Part shown: piece by piece, positions 28,150-37,546 of the stretch | How the letters are laid out: each line of letters begins with the position of its first letter | How positions within the stretch are numbered: the first letter of the stretch is position 1 | Assembly (NCBI RefSeq): GCF_000014225.1 | Contig: NC_008228.1 | Span: 3,100,001-3,164,000, forward strand | Reading direction: 5' to 3' | Length of the DNA stretch: 64,000 nucleotides | From: Paraglaciecola sp. T6c | Lineage (GTDB): Bacteria; Pseudomonadota; Gammaproteobacteria; Enterobacterales; Alteromonadaceae | Made by a program: the position numbers and the translations under genes | The notes under the pieces: model-generated | Told to the model about the DNA's origin: nothing | Database searches by the model: none | What the model saw: only the letters and a program-made list of their open reading frames with translations

Positions 28150-28430
28150 AAAAAATAATCCTCCTTGTTAGCACCACACTCGTTCTCGGCCTTTCAGGTT
28201 GCGCAAACAAACAGAAACCCTGTGAAGATATTCTCGAAGTAAAACGCCAAGAGCAACAATGCAATGAATGGCGCAAGACCATGAATAACAAACAGTACCC
28301 GCAACAGGCTATCACCGCTAAAAAGCGCTACGAAGAAGCCTGCGTCAATTTACGCTACTACCGAGACGGTTATGACACCATCTGCAAGGGCAACGATAAA
28401 GCCATAGGCGAAAAAAAAGACCGACCGTAA
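28146..28430 (+). CDS. Small lipoprotein (94 aa)
   Basis: Predicted lipoprotein with a signal MKKIILLVSTTLVLGLSGC (lipobox LSGC, cysteine at 19). The mature part is about 75 residues, highly charged, with four cysteines (CEDI, CNEW, CVNL, CKGN) that could form two disulphides in the periplasm. Its ATG overlaps the stop of the response regulator/TPR gene (ATGA). Function not recognised. Confidence 0.78.
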   Translation: MKKIILLVSTTLVLGLSGCANKQKPCEDILEVKRQEQQCNEWRKTMNNKQYPQQAITAKKRYEEACVNLRYYRDGYDTICKGNDKAIGEKKDRP

Positions 28431-28553
28431 CGGGACTTGCGACTAGCTAAATAAAATATTACCTCTGGCTTAATTAACCTTCTCTTTCGGCTAAGGACAC
28501 ATGCAGCCGATTTAGCGCGTTGAATAAATACACATTTACAAATCCACATCATT

Positions 28554-30200
28554 TTAATGGTTTAACTTTGCCATCGCATAGGTGTTTTTTCCTGTTCGCT
28601 TAACCTCGTACATGGCCGCATCAGCCATATCCAGAAGCCCTTTTCGTTTATTTCCGTGAAGTGGAGCACAGGCAATGCCTATGCTTGCTCCTATACTGAC
28701 ATTTATTCCGTTTCTTATTTCTATGGGCTTTGCGAGTGCTACAAGTAGTGCATCTGCTGTTATGTATAACGTTTTATCCGTCGGCCCAATGTTTTGCATT
28801 ACCACAACAAATTCATCTCCTCCAAGCCGGCCAACCATATCGGAGGAACGCCTTACAGCATCTTGCATTCGTTGAGCGCAGGCGATCAATACATTGTCCC
28901 CTGCTTCATGACCATATTTATCATTAATTTGTTTAAATCCGTCTAAATCGATACCCAATATACTAAGGGGAGTACTTTCCTGTGTACTTTCCATTAGAAA
29001 ACGTTCAATTAACTCGTAACTAGCAGCTCGATTTTTAAGCCCAGTGAGAGCGTCGTGTTCTGCTTTGAATAGCGCAGCTGTCTCAGCGCGTTTACGCTCA
29101 GTGATATCGTATATAACGCCCTCTGTTATTTGACTCGCTACATTGTCTTTGCGCCACGCGGCTTGATGAACTGAAATAAGGCAGTGCACCCAACGCCTCC
29201 TCCCACTGCGAGGAATGAGTTCAAGATCTTTGGAAACCGTTTCTCCGGTTTCAGTCGCTTCTTTTTGCATCGCTTGCAGTTCTTCAGCGTGGTGAAAAAC
29301 CTGCTTAACAAAATCCTCATTTTGCAATTCCAATAATCTAAAAAGCGGCACACCAATGACCTTTGCTACCGTTGGATTGCTATTTACCAGTTTACCGTTT
29401 CCGTCTAATACAAAAATGCCCGCACTGCTTGAATCGAAAATTTGACGATATTGCGTTTCTAACGCTTCAACATCAGCTCTAAGCTCCCTTTCTCGTTCCA
29501 GCGCTTGCGCATTTGAATCTAGCAACGCGTTTGCGCTGCTCATTAACATACCCACTTCATCGCGCTTATGAAGAGCAGGAATATCTAGGCGCTCATGTGT
29601 ACCAGGACGCATAGCACGTAACGATATGGCAAGTTGGGTGATTGGCCGAGATATTAAAAACGTCACTACAGCGTAAAGCAACAACGCGAGCACTGATGCT
29701 TGAATTATCATCATCACCGTTAACGTCATTGCCTCTTTTCTTGACGCGGCAGCGATATGTGCGGGTTGTGCAAAGATCCGTATTGCACCAATACGCTCCT
29801 CAGCGTCAAAGGGTGAATAAAGTGCTCGCTCAATGTAGGGTGATCTGGCTGGCAGCGAATCGATGTTAGCGGCAGATTCAACCTCAGCGGATTGCAGCAA
29901 AATTTGACCGTTATTGGAGTAGACTTCCACACGGGCAACAAGAGAATTTCGGGCCAATCCTTCAACGACCTCTTCAAGTAGCACAAGGTCTGACGCGTAA
30001 GCGCCTATAGCAACGGTTTTTTCAACCGCTTGCGTCAAATCATTCAAACTCGCCAGACTCGTCTCAATCGCTTTTTGCTGCCCTAAATAGTAAGCCGCAA
30101 CACTTGCACCTATTGAGAATACACTGGCCCCTAAAACGATAACCAATAGCAGGCGCATTTGAAAACCAGTGAAGCGAATACTGCGCGTGATTTTGCTCAA
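28554..30200 (-). CDS. Membrane diguanylate cyclase (HAMP-PAS-GGDEF)
   Basis: 548-residue inner-membrane enzyme expected to make cyclic di-GMP. Order: TM helix 15-37, periplasmic sensor region 38-157, TM helix 158-184, HAMP 185-240, PAS about 250-368, GGDEF about 380-545. The active-site motif is intact (GGDEF at 460-464), and RSSD at 451-454 is a correctly spaced inhibitory I-site, so product inhibition is expected. No EAL domain. The start is TTG at 30200, with a perfect AAGGAG five bases upstream, overlapping the previous stop (TTGA). Confidence 0.92.
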   Translation of the reverse strand: MSKITRSIRFTGFQMRLLLVIVLGASVFSIGASVAAYYLGQQKAIETSLASLNDLTQAVEKTVAIGAYASDLVLLEEVVEGLARNSLVARVEVYSNNGQILLQSAEVESAANIDSLPARSPYIERALYSPFDAEERIGAIRIFAQPAHIAAASRKEAMTLTVMMIIQASVLALLLYAVVTFLISRPITQLAISLRAMRPGTHERLDIPALHKRDEVGMLMSSANALLDSNAQALERERELRADVEALETQYRQIFDSSSAGIFVLDGNGKLVNSNPTVAKVIGVPLFRLLELQNEDFVKQVFHHAEELQAMQKEATETGETVSKDLELIPRSGRRRWVHCLISVHQAAWRKDNVASQITEGVIYDITERKRAETAALFKAEHDALTGLKNRAASYELIERFLMESTQESTPLSILGIDLDGFKQINDKYGHEAGDNVLIACAQRMQDAVRRSSDMVGRLGGDEFVVVMQNIGPTDKTLYITADALLVALAKPIEIRNGINVSIGASIGIACAPLHGNKRKGLLDMADAAMYEVKRTGKNTYAMAKLNH

Positions 30201-30643
30201 GAAAGCTCCTTGAGTATGAGCAATACACGAAGGTTTTCATCTTTGGGTACGGATGTTAACCACCCTATCGCACTGGGATTACGCTTAATGATATCTATCA
30301 TGGCACGTTCATTCGGCAAGGGTTGCGGCGGCATGTTTTGCCCAGAAAACATTAAGCGCGACCAATAACTGTTGACTTGCGCCATGCTCAAACCGGTTAG
30401 CGCTCGGTAAAAAGCACCGGAAACAGGCTTGCTTCTGGGCAAGTCAAATACCAATGCGAACTCTCCATTTGCAAAGGCACGACTACGGCCCATAAATAGG
30501 TTGACCGCTTCTTTCTGGCTTAATGACTGCTGTTGATTACTTGAATGCGCCACAATATAAAAATCTGCTCTGGCATGAGTGCATATAAGTAATGCGATGC
30601 CAAACATGCAATATTGAACAACGCTTCTAAAAGACATCATCAA
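30197..30643 (-). CDS. Periplasmic PBP-like (phosphate-binding-protein type) domain protein
   Basis: 148-residue secreted protein with a signal peptide ending near HARA-DFY (about residue 26). The mature part resembles the small PstS-like single-lobe domain (SLSQKEAVNLFMGRSRAFAN, then FYRALTGLSMAQVNSYWSRL and NPSAIGWL). This family is often encoded next to diguanylate cyclases or sensor kinases. It overlaps the porin gene upstream and the GGDEF gene downstream by 4 bases each, so it probably acts as the periplasmic input of that cyclase. Confidence 0.82.
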   Translation of the reverse strand: MMMSFRSVVQYCMFGIALLICTHARADFYIVAHSSNQQQSLSQKEAVNLFMGRSRAFANGEFALVFDLPRSKPVSGAFYRALTGLSMAQVNSYWSRLMFSGQNMPPQPLPNERAMIDIIKRNPSAIGWLTSVPKDENLRVLLILKELS

Positions 30644-31938
30644 AATATAAAATCAAGCAAGACAGTGGTTACATTTGCATTCCCTGACGCCATAGTGGCA
30701 TTAGCCCACAACCTTCCTCCGTAATGATCAATTTGAATATGATCCCACTGTATTTTTAACGCCATGTTAGAATGAAAATCCCAACGCGCGCCAACCGAGT
30801 AACTTTGTTGGTTTGCACCAGATTTATTGATTGCAAACTCTGCTGCAGAACCTAATCGTTGTATTTTCTCAGCTTCAGACTCACCTAACACAGCTGTCAA
30901 TGCGGATGACCACTCTGGTGTAAAGTTAGGCAAATTTGGGCTTGAGATTAAACTAACGCCGGCAAACAGGGTCACCGCATCGAAGCGTTTACCCGCACCC
31001 GCATATCCACTTGTCATATGTGCAGAGGGGTGACCCGTCACCTTGGTCACTTCGAATGTCCACAACCAGTCACTTACCTCGTAATGTGCGGAAAGTGTGT
31101 AATAAACGACGTGGGCGTTTGAGCTATCAAGCCTTGCTTGTAATTGCCGTGCTTGTTCTGCTACCTCGGGTATTTCAATGGCACTGATACTTTCTAAACC
31201 CGTTATTATAGGTTTCAACACAGTGGGATTGTCTGACAAGCCAGAATACGCTACCCCAGCTCTTAATGTTAACTCACTTGTTTCTCTGGTTGTGGTGATA
31301 CCCACAACGGGTTTCACTGCAACACGCGCGTTTTCAGACAAATCGCCACTACGAGACTTTCCCCCATAGGCTTTAAAGCGCCATAGGCTGTCATCAAATT
31401 GCAGCGTTTTGCTGATGTCCGCGCCATCTAGTGTATGGGGTAACGACGCATAAAAGTCCACTGGCGGTCGGGCAAAATGATAGGCAAAACCCACGTTGCG
31501 GTAATTTGCTAACAAAAAAGCGTCTATGTTTAACCGTCCAATGCGAAAGGTTAGATCTGTTTGAGGTCGATAAGCTGCAAATGCCCATTCGATGCTGTCG
31601 CTCAAAGGGGCGTACGAAGAACGACGAGTGGCAACTAACTGACCGACTAACTCAAATTGCACAGAAGGTGCGTAGTTCATTTGAACACCTAACCGTGAGT
31701 CGGTGTCTGCTCGCGTTCCACCATCATTTTGGGGCTGAGAAATTGCACGCCGATACCCCCACCCGTCAGGCCCACTGCTGTGGGTCAAGCCAAGTGTGCC
31801 AAAGCCGCTTATTCTAACGGATGATTCTGGCAGCTCAGGTACGCCTGACTGCGCCGATACGCAGTTAATGCCCCCACACGAAACCAGCAAAATGAACGCG
31901 CTATAGGCGACAATCTTTGAGCGATACCAACAAAACAT
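30640..31938 (-). CDS. Outer-membrane beta-barrel (porin-like) protein
   Basis: 432-residue protein with a signal peptide ending around VSAQS (residue 30). The mature sequence alternates polar and hydrophobic residues in strand-length units (VRISGFGTLGLTHSS, FELVGQLVATRR, LTFRIGRLNIDAFLL) and ends in LLDFIF with the C-terminal phenylalanine expected for BAM-inserted barrels. It is the first gene of a three-gene operon with overlapping junctions leading to a PBP-like protein and a diguanylate cyclase. The pore substrate is unknown. Confidence 0.78.
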   Translation of the reverse strand: MFCWYRSKIVAYSAFILLVSCGGINCVSAQSGVPELPESSVRISGFGTLGLTHSSGPDGWGYRRAISQPQNDGGTRADTDSRLGVQMNYAPSVQFELVGQLVATRRSSYAPLSDSIEWAFAAYRPQTDLTFRIGRLNIDAFLLANYRNVGFAYHFARPPVDFYASLPHTLDGADISKTLQFDDSLWRFKAYGGKSRSGDLSENARVAVKPVVGITTTRETSELTLRAGVAYSGLSDNPTVLKPIITGLESISAIEIPEVAEQARQLQARLDSSNAHVVYYTLSAHYEVSDWLWTFEVTKVTGHPSAHMTSGYAGAGKRFDAVTLFAGVSLISSPNLPNFTPEWSSALTAVLGESEAEKIQRLGSAAEFAINKSGANQQSYSVGARWDFHSNMALKIQWDHIQIDHYGGRLWANATMASGNANVTTVLLDFIF

Positions 31939-32499
31939 TAATGCACTCTCTTTGAAAATACGGCGCGCAATTTTGTGGTAGTAGGATATTGAAAATGTTC
32001 GTGTTGTTTATAAGTAAAACGTTTCATTTAACCATCCCTAATGAAAAGCATCTAATCAAAACGGAACCGTCATTCAAACCTAGTAAAAATGGCGGAATTT
32101 TCGTTACATGACGCGAAAAAAACATTAAACAGACGAAACTAACGATAACAATGTACACATCAATTTATGTAAATAAATATTCACACACGATTTTTCTGCC
32201 AAAGCAGATATATAGATATAAGAGATGAGGAGAATAAGAGTCCCCAAATATCATCCATATTAATGAGGCTGTTTTTACCCAGACTTAACAACTATCTATT
32301 TTATAACCAAAAAATCAAATGTCCGCAAAGCCTATTTTTTATTGCCTTGGTACATTTCATGTTTTGTATATGAAGTCGTAAGGAACCTAGCGGTGAAGAC
32401 CACCGCTAGGTTAGGTGAATATACATGAAAGGTCATTTTAAAATAACACCAACGAAAACGGGTAAATGCATACACGTTTTGCTGATTAAAGCCTACTGA
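31939..32499. other. Intergenic region with a 12-bp perfect hairpin
   Basis: The 560 bp between the porin gene start and the end of the PHP hydrolase gene have no convincing ORF. A perfect 12-bp inverted repeat AACCTAGCGGTG/CACCGCTAGGTT with a 5-base loop lies at 32384-32412, downstream of the PHP hydrolase stop. No T run follows on either strand, so it is not a classic terminator. The rest is AT-rich and should hold the porin operon promoter. Confidence 0.55.
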
Positions 32500-34833
32500 T
32501 TAAAACTGGCTTTTATCTACCTCTTTTAACCAAATCGGGTTCGAATAAGCTTTGTGCCCTTGCATATCTTCGACCACTAAGGCGGCCCAGCCCGATACCT
32601 TAGGCAGGTTAAAGGTAATCGACGCACTATCACCACTGAGTGCCTGATGCTTGATTACTCTGCTGCTGTGTTCGCCTGAGTTTTCATTTTGAATTTGGGC
32701 AGAACGACTAGACTCGCTCACGCCACCAATCAACTGTATAGACTTAAGGCCGTTGACTGCAACCAGATCCACTGTAAGCAATTGAGGTTGGTCTTTTGCC
32801 AGTTTAACCGTGTCACCAAACATCACATTTTGCGGGTAAATGATCGGGCCGAATGACACATAAGAACGTCCATTTTTCATGGCTTGAGCGAACGCATGTG
32901 CATCGGGTTTACTGGCCGTGTAAACGAACATGCGATTTAAGCCGCTGGTTTGATTCCATACATCGTGAGTGTCTGATCCTGCGGTATAGTAGTAAGGCAA
33001 CCCCTGTGACCAAAGCTGATGGGCTTTCTCAATTGTTGGCGCGTTATCGACTCCAGCGTTTAATTCGAACAAATCAAGACTAGGGTTGAAACCACCTGGA
33101 GCAGTGTTTTTATTCAAGCTGCTTAGGTAACCATAGGGAATATACGGGTGGTTTGATGCGATTACCGTGGCGCCCATGCGGCGCATATCTTTGATCAGGG
33201 TGTGAATATCATCCACCCCTGGGTCGACCGATAACTGTGCCCCGCTATCAATTGGGAATGCATTAAAATGCCCCCACGACGGTGACACCTCAATTGACGG
33301 AACAAAAGGCACACCGCGTTTATCTGCCAGCGCTTGTATTTCAGCATTGTTTTTGGTCGAATCATGATCGCTCACAAACAACACATTTAATCCCGCAGCT
33401 AATTGCGAGCGCACCAAATACTCAGGGGAAGTAGAGCCTTCGAGCACGTTAGCATGGTGATGTAAGTCCCCTGCGTACCAACCATGCTGTGTCGAGTACG
33501 TACTGATGGTAATAGCACTGGTAATATTTGTAGTCTCATTAGCTTTGACGTTGGTGTTCATTAATTCAGGCTTTGCGTTGAAACCACCACCAGCAGAGAT
33601 ATTCAGTTGGTATTCACCGGGGGCCAGTGGAAATGTCGCTTGGCCTTTACTATCAAGTTCAGTGAAAAACGTGCGCGCACCTAAAAACTCAATCAATGGC
33701 TGATTGCCTTTTTCAATTTTAATTTTCGCATCAAGGGGCGCGTTGGTGTTGGCATCGGTTACCTGAACACTGACCTTACCGGGGGCGAGAAGATCATTAA
33801 ACGACAATGTTTGGGTTTGCTTTTCAGTTATTTCAATGTCATGAATTTTGCTCGCAGAATAGCCTTTGCCTGTGGCATAGACTTGGTATTGCCCAACGGG
33901 TAAATCAAATTGATACTGGCCATTTTGGCCTAACCCCCACATATAGGGTACATCGTCTTTGGTCACGACAATGGCAGGTTGTGTGAGCAAGTTTCCGCTT
34001 TGAGTGCGTACTTCTCCTGAAAGCGTGCCCGCTTTCGCGTTTTTACGGGTAATTTCAGCCCGTACCACTGGGGCTAAATCGCCGCTGGCCAAGACTTGGT
34101 AATCACCTGTGAACGTCACAGTTTGGCCTTTTTGCAAACTATGCTGGGTATATAAATCTCTTGATTGGTGTTTGGTTTCGCTCAGGTAAGGAGCGTGTAA
34201 GGCAACCGCCCAATCGGCAGCATAGCCCACAAAGCGATCAGCAATAAAATTCGCAGCCTGCTCCTTTTTATCGCTTGATTTATGTTCTGGTACCGCAAAC
34301 TTGTATCCCCCATCGGGCCATAAGGTAAACCCTGAACGCATGTCTGGGATCGCTTCACCTTGATTGGTCATAGTGGTTTGTACATGAATAATGTCAGAGC
34401 CTGAAAGCAAACTATAGGTAGTGCTTATTTCAACCTGCCCAAAATCTCGGGTAATGTTAACGATGGCTTCATCAGAGCTGTCTTTTATCACATCAAGGGT
34501 TTGATATGTGTTGGGCCAGCTTGACCAATCATTCGGTATGAAATCCGCAAACGCCACGCGGTCAAGGCTCAGTGCCCCATCGGCTTCAACGTTTGCAATA
34601 TCAACAATACAACCTCGCGCTACGCCCCAAGGCGGTGCTGATCCCATGGCTAATGAAAATGCGAGTTTATCGTTTTTAATGGTGATATCGCTGTCTGAGG
34701 TCGCGTTGCCATGGGGAATAACGGTTTTGCCTTTTATGATACTGACAGTGGCATAGCTTGAAAATGACACGGTAAGGCCTGTCAATAGGATCCCGAGACT
34801 GGCAAATAAAGAAGAGCGAGAAAAGAGTTTCAT
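32500..34833 (-). CDS. Secreted CehA/McbA-type PHP-domain metallohydrolase
   Basis: 777-residue exported protein (signal peptide to about YATV, residue 29). The first half is beta-rich, with carboxypeptidase-regulatory-like repeats (PVGQYQVYATGKGYS, LAPGEYQLNISAGGG). The C-terminal PHP domain has a full metal-ligand set: DLHHH ending at H460, SDHD at 488-491, E515, H522, NHP at 561-563 and GSDTHD at 619-624. CehA/McbA relatives cleave ester-type bonds such as carbaryl, but many members have unknown substrates. It follows a TonB-dependent receptor on the same strand, after a terminator and 249 bp, within a choline-oxidation locus, which suggests an extracellular or periplasmic hydrolase for a choline-containing substrate (inference). 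Confidence 0.85.
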   Translation of the reverse strand: MKLFSRSSLFASLGILLTGLTVSFSSYATVSIIKGKTVIPHGNATSDSDITIKNDKLAFSLAMGSAPPWGVARGCIVDIANVEADGALSLDRVAFADFIPNDWSSWPNTYQTLDVIKDSSDEAIVNITRDFGQVEISTTYSLLSGSDIIHVQTTMTNQGEAIPDMRSGFTLWPDGGYKFAVPEHKSSDKKEQAANFIADRFVGYAADWAVALHAPYLSETKHQSRDLYTQHSLQKGQTVTFTGDYQVLASGDLAPVVRAEITRKNAKAGTLSGEVRTQSGNLLTQPAIVVTKDDVPYMWGLGQNGQYQFDLPVGQYQVYATGKGYSASKIHDIEITEKQTQTLSFNDLLAPGKVSVQVTDANTNAPLDAKIKIEKGNQPLIEFLGARTFFTELDSKGQATFPLAPGEYQLNISAGGGFNAKPELMNTNVKANETTNITSAITISTYSTQHGWYAGDLHHHANVLEGSTSPEYLVRSQLAAGLNVLFVSDHDSTKNNAEIQALADKRGVPFVPSIEVSPSWGHFNAFPIDSGAQLSVDPGVDDIHTLIKDMRRMGATVIASNHPYIPYGYLSSLNKNTAPGGFNPSLDLFELNAGVDNAPTIEKAHQLWSQGLPYYYTAGSDTHDVWNQTSGLNRMFVYTASKPDAHAFAQAMKNGRSYVSFGPIIYPQNVMFGDTVKLAKDQPQLLTVDLVAVNGLKSIQLIGGVSESSRSAQIQNENSGEHSSRVIKHQALSGDSASITFNLPKVSGWAALVVEDMQGHKAYSNPIWLKEVDKSQF

Positions 34834-35005
34834 GGTTATCTACCTGTAGCAGAGTTTAACGCTCTGCCTGTTCTGATTAAATTAGGTTTATCACATCTGC
34901 GCGAAATAAGAATCTAAACGCGTTTTATGTCAGTTTTTGCAGCGCGCATAATAACAAAATGGCGGTATTCATGAGCAATCGCGCTGACAAACACGATCAC
35001 GAACG

Positions 35006-35029
35006 CAAGTACAAGTACAACTACAAGTA
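35006..35029. repeat. Hexamer tandem repeat
   Basis: Four units CAAGTA, CAAGTA, CAACTA, CAAGTA sit next to the terminator of the TonB receptor gene. Confidence 0.7.
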
Positions 35030-35030
35030 C

Positions 35031-35066
35031 AAAAAAGGCCACAAACAGAGAGTCTGAATGTGGCCT
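35031..35066 (-). terminator. Rho-independent terminator after the TonB receptor gene
   Basis: On the reverse strand AGGCCACA/TGTGGCCT forms an 8-bp stem with a 15-base loop and a run of six T, 17 bp past the receptor stop. Confidence 0.85.
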
Positions 35067-35082
35067 CATAGGGTCAGTAATT

Positions 35083-37455
35083 TTACATTACGAATCTAAC
35101 GTTGAATGATGCGATGCGCGGTGCACCAATCCAACCCGCATTTGGCGCGATTGAACCTAAGTACTCTTCGTCAAATACGTTGTTTACGGTAAAGCTAAGC
35201 TCTACGCTCTCGATGCTGCCACCGATATCGTAAGCTGTTTTACCTACATACAAATCGCTCACTACGTAAGAGTCGACTTCTTGCGTGTTGGCTTGGTCTA
35301 AGAAACGCTCACCTACATATTTGGTGCTAAAACCAGCGTAGAAGTCATTCTTGGCGTAATCAAAGCTGATAACCGCCATATCTTCTGGGCTGCCGATAAC
35401 TGTTTTGCCGCCAATATCTTGATCATCATCAGTGTAAGTCGATTCATTCTTAGTATATGAAACATACACACCGAAGTTCTCGTTAATCTTATAATCGATT
35501 GATGCTTCGATACCGTCTGATTCAATACCACCGTCATTTAGGAAGCCACCCGCAGCAGATTCTAAGAAGTCGATACCATTAACGTCTTCGTTGCTGATGA
35601 AGGTAATACGGTTTTCAAACTTGATGTTGTAATAGGTCAAGCTTGCGTTAAAACCAGGCGTTGAATAACGTAAACCAAAATCTATGTTATCAGCTGTTTC
35701 TGGCTCAACTGTGCTCACATCAGCGTCATCACGCTCTAGTACTGCATCTTTTACTGCGGCAAAGTTCTCAGCATAACCACCGAATACTTCTAGGCCGTCT
35801 AGCGGCAATGGCGCAACAAAACCAGCTGAAATAAGCACGTCTGAATCAGATGAGACATCCAAGTCGTTCTCTGGTACAAACTGGTCTTCTTTAGATACAT
35901 CAACCTTGAATTGCTTTGCTCCTAAACGGAATTTAGCGAAGCCAGCATCAAGTTCGTCTTCAATGTAATACATCAAGGTTTCAACTGGGAATTCACGATC
36001 GTACTGCACCCAATAAGGGGTTTCGTCATAGCGAGGGCTCGTGGCAGCATCTATGGTTTTGTGCCAATCACGATACTCATCACGTTGGTAATCTTCATAC
36101 CAAAATCCACCGCGTAATACGTTGTCCATATCAGAAATACTGGTATTCCAGGTAAAGTCACCGTTTACGCCGTAACGTTTTTTATCATAATGGGTATGAC
36201 GGTTTGAGCTAACTGGAATAGCGCCTTGCTCGTAACAACCTGGGTCGATTTCTGCACCGCCACCGCCGTAAGGGAAGCCAATTGAGCTTTCACAACCAGC
36301 GATTGGCGATAGCGTTTCGCCAGCGCGATTAGTAAAATAAATCAAACCTTGAGATGCGCCGCCATAGGCAGTGGTCGATGAATCTAGCTCAGAATTTGGA
36401 TTACCTACGCCGTCATCAGTGACATCAGCAATGTAATATGGGATCCATTTTCCTGCGCCTTCATTCTCGTGGTAATAGACGTTAGTACTAAAATCAACTT
36501 CCCCTACCGCGAAGTCAGCTTTTAAGTAAGTGAAAAAGTTCTCACGCTCAGTTACCCAACCTTCACGAAACACTTGGTCTTGGTATGGCACGCCAGACCA
36601 ATCTTCAGTCAAGCCGTCCCATTCAGCGTTTTGCTCGTATTGAGCTAAACCGTAAACTCGTTGATAAGTGTATTCTTCTGCATCGTCGTAACTAACATAA
36701 GCGGTAAGATCCACTTCACCAATGGTGCTGATAATTTTACCTTCAGCGTGATCACGTTTGTTGGTGATTGAACCGTCCATGTAGTCATCATTTTGCTGGC
36801 TTGATAGTGACATCCACGCGAACGTGTCTTGTGCTATTTCGCCGGTATCGTAACGAACGTAAAATTTTCTCGCGTTATGTTCTGCAAGTGTTGTGCTAAC
36901 CGTTAATTGCTCATCTAACGCAGGTAGAATGGTGGTGAAATCCATTGTGCCGCCAAGCGCTTCGTTTGAGCGCGAGCTGATATCAGCAGTACCTTGAGAT
37001 ACTTCTACACCACGCAAGTTTTCGGTATCAATATAACGACTGGCTTTGGTACCACCGCCGTAGTTCGAGTTACCATTTGATATGCCATCAACCGTCATAC
37101 CAATTTGCTGTGATTCAAGGTTCAATTGAAAACCACGAATTGAAATACTAGTAGACCATTCATCAGAGCCAAACGGGTCACCTTCAGTCACTAATACGCC
37201 TGGCAAGTTATCGACTAAGGCCAGCACGCTAGTCATGGGTGTTTGCTGCTTTTTCATTTCTTCAGAAGCGGCACTGTTTGCGTACGACACGTTACGTCCC
37301 GTTACTACGATAGACTCAAAGTCTTCTTCTTGTTGTTTTTTTGCACTGGCTTGTGTGTCTGCTTCTTGAGCAAAAGCTGGCAATGACGTCATAGACATAG
37401 CTGACAGCACAGACAAAGCAATAAGGCTTTGCTTCTTTGGCACATTAGTATTCAT
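35083..37455 (-). CDS. TonB-dependent outer-membrane receptor
   Basis: 790-residue active-uptake receptor. Signal peptide to about AFAQ (residue 29), then a TonB box-like segment ESIVVTGRN near 47-55. The plug domain holds DNLPGVLVTEGDPFGSDEWS, SISIRGFQL and VEVSQGTADISSRSNEALGG, and a beta barrel follows to the C-terminus. The last residues are FNVRFVM, so the usual terminal aromatic is displaced by two positions. It sits between the BCCT-like transporter and the secreted PHP hydrolase, all leftward with betIBA. The ligand is not identifiable from sequence; siderophore motifs were not evident. Confidence 0.92.
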   Translation of the reverse strand: MNTNVPKKQSLIALSVLSAMSMTSLPAFAQEADTQASAKKQQEEDFESIVVTGRNVSYANSAASEEMKKQQTPMTSVLALVDNLPGVLVTEGDPFGSDEWSTSISIRGFQLNLESQQIGMTVDGISNGNSNYGGGTKASRYIDTENLRGVEVSQGTADISSRSNEALGGTMDFTTILPALDEQLTVSTTLAEHNARKFYVRYDTGEIAQDTFAWMSLSSQQNDDYMDGSITNKRDHAEGKIISTIGEVDLTAYVSYDDAEEYTYQRVYGLAQYEQNAEWDGLTEDWSGVPYQDQVFREGWVTERENFFTYLKADFAVGEVDFSTNVYYHENEGAGKWIPYYIADVTDDGVGNPNSELDSSTTAYGGASQGLIYFTNRAGETLSPIAGCESSIGFPYGGGGAEIDPGCYEQGAIPVSSNRHTHYDKKRYGVNGDFTWNTSISDMDNVLRGGFWYEDYQRDEYRDWHKTIDAATSPRYDETPYWVQYDREFPVETLMYYIEDELDAGFAKFRLGAKQFKVDVSKEDQFVPENDLDVSSDSDVLISAGFVAPLPLDGLEVFGGYAENFAAVKDAVLERDDADVSTVEPETADNIDFGLRYSTPGFNASLTYYNIKFENRITFISNEDVNGIDFLESAAGGFLNDGGIESDGIEASIDYKINENFGVYVSYTKNESTYTDDDQDIGGKTVIGSPEDMAVISFDYAKNDFYAGFSTKYVGERFLDQANTQEVDSYVVSDLYVGKTAYDIGGSIESVELSFTVNNVFDEEYLGSIAPNAGWIGAPRIASFNVRFVM

Positions 37456-37546
37456 AAAAAGTCCTGTTTTGTGTGTTGTGTTTATATTGTGTGAATTGAT
37501 GGTAAATTCCTTAGTTACTAATTCTTGGTGTTAATATTTCAAACTT

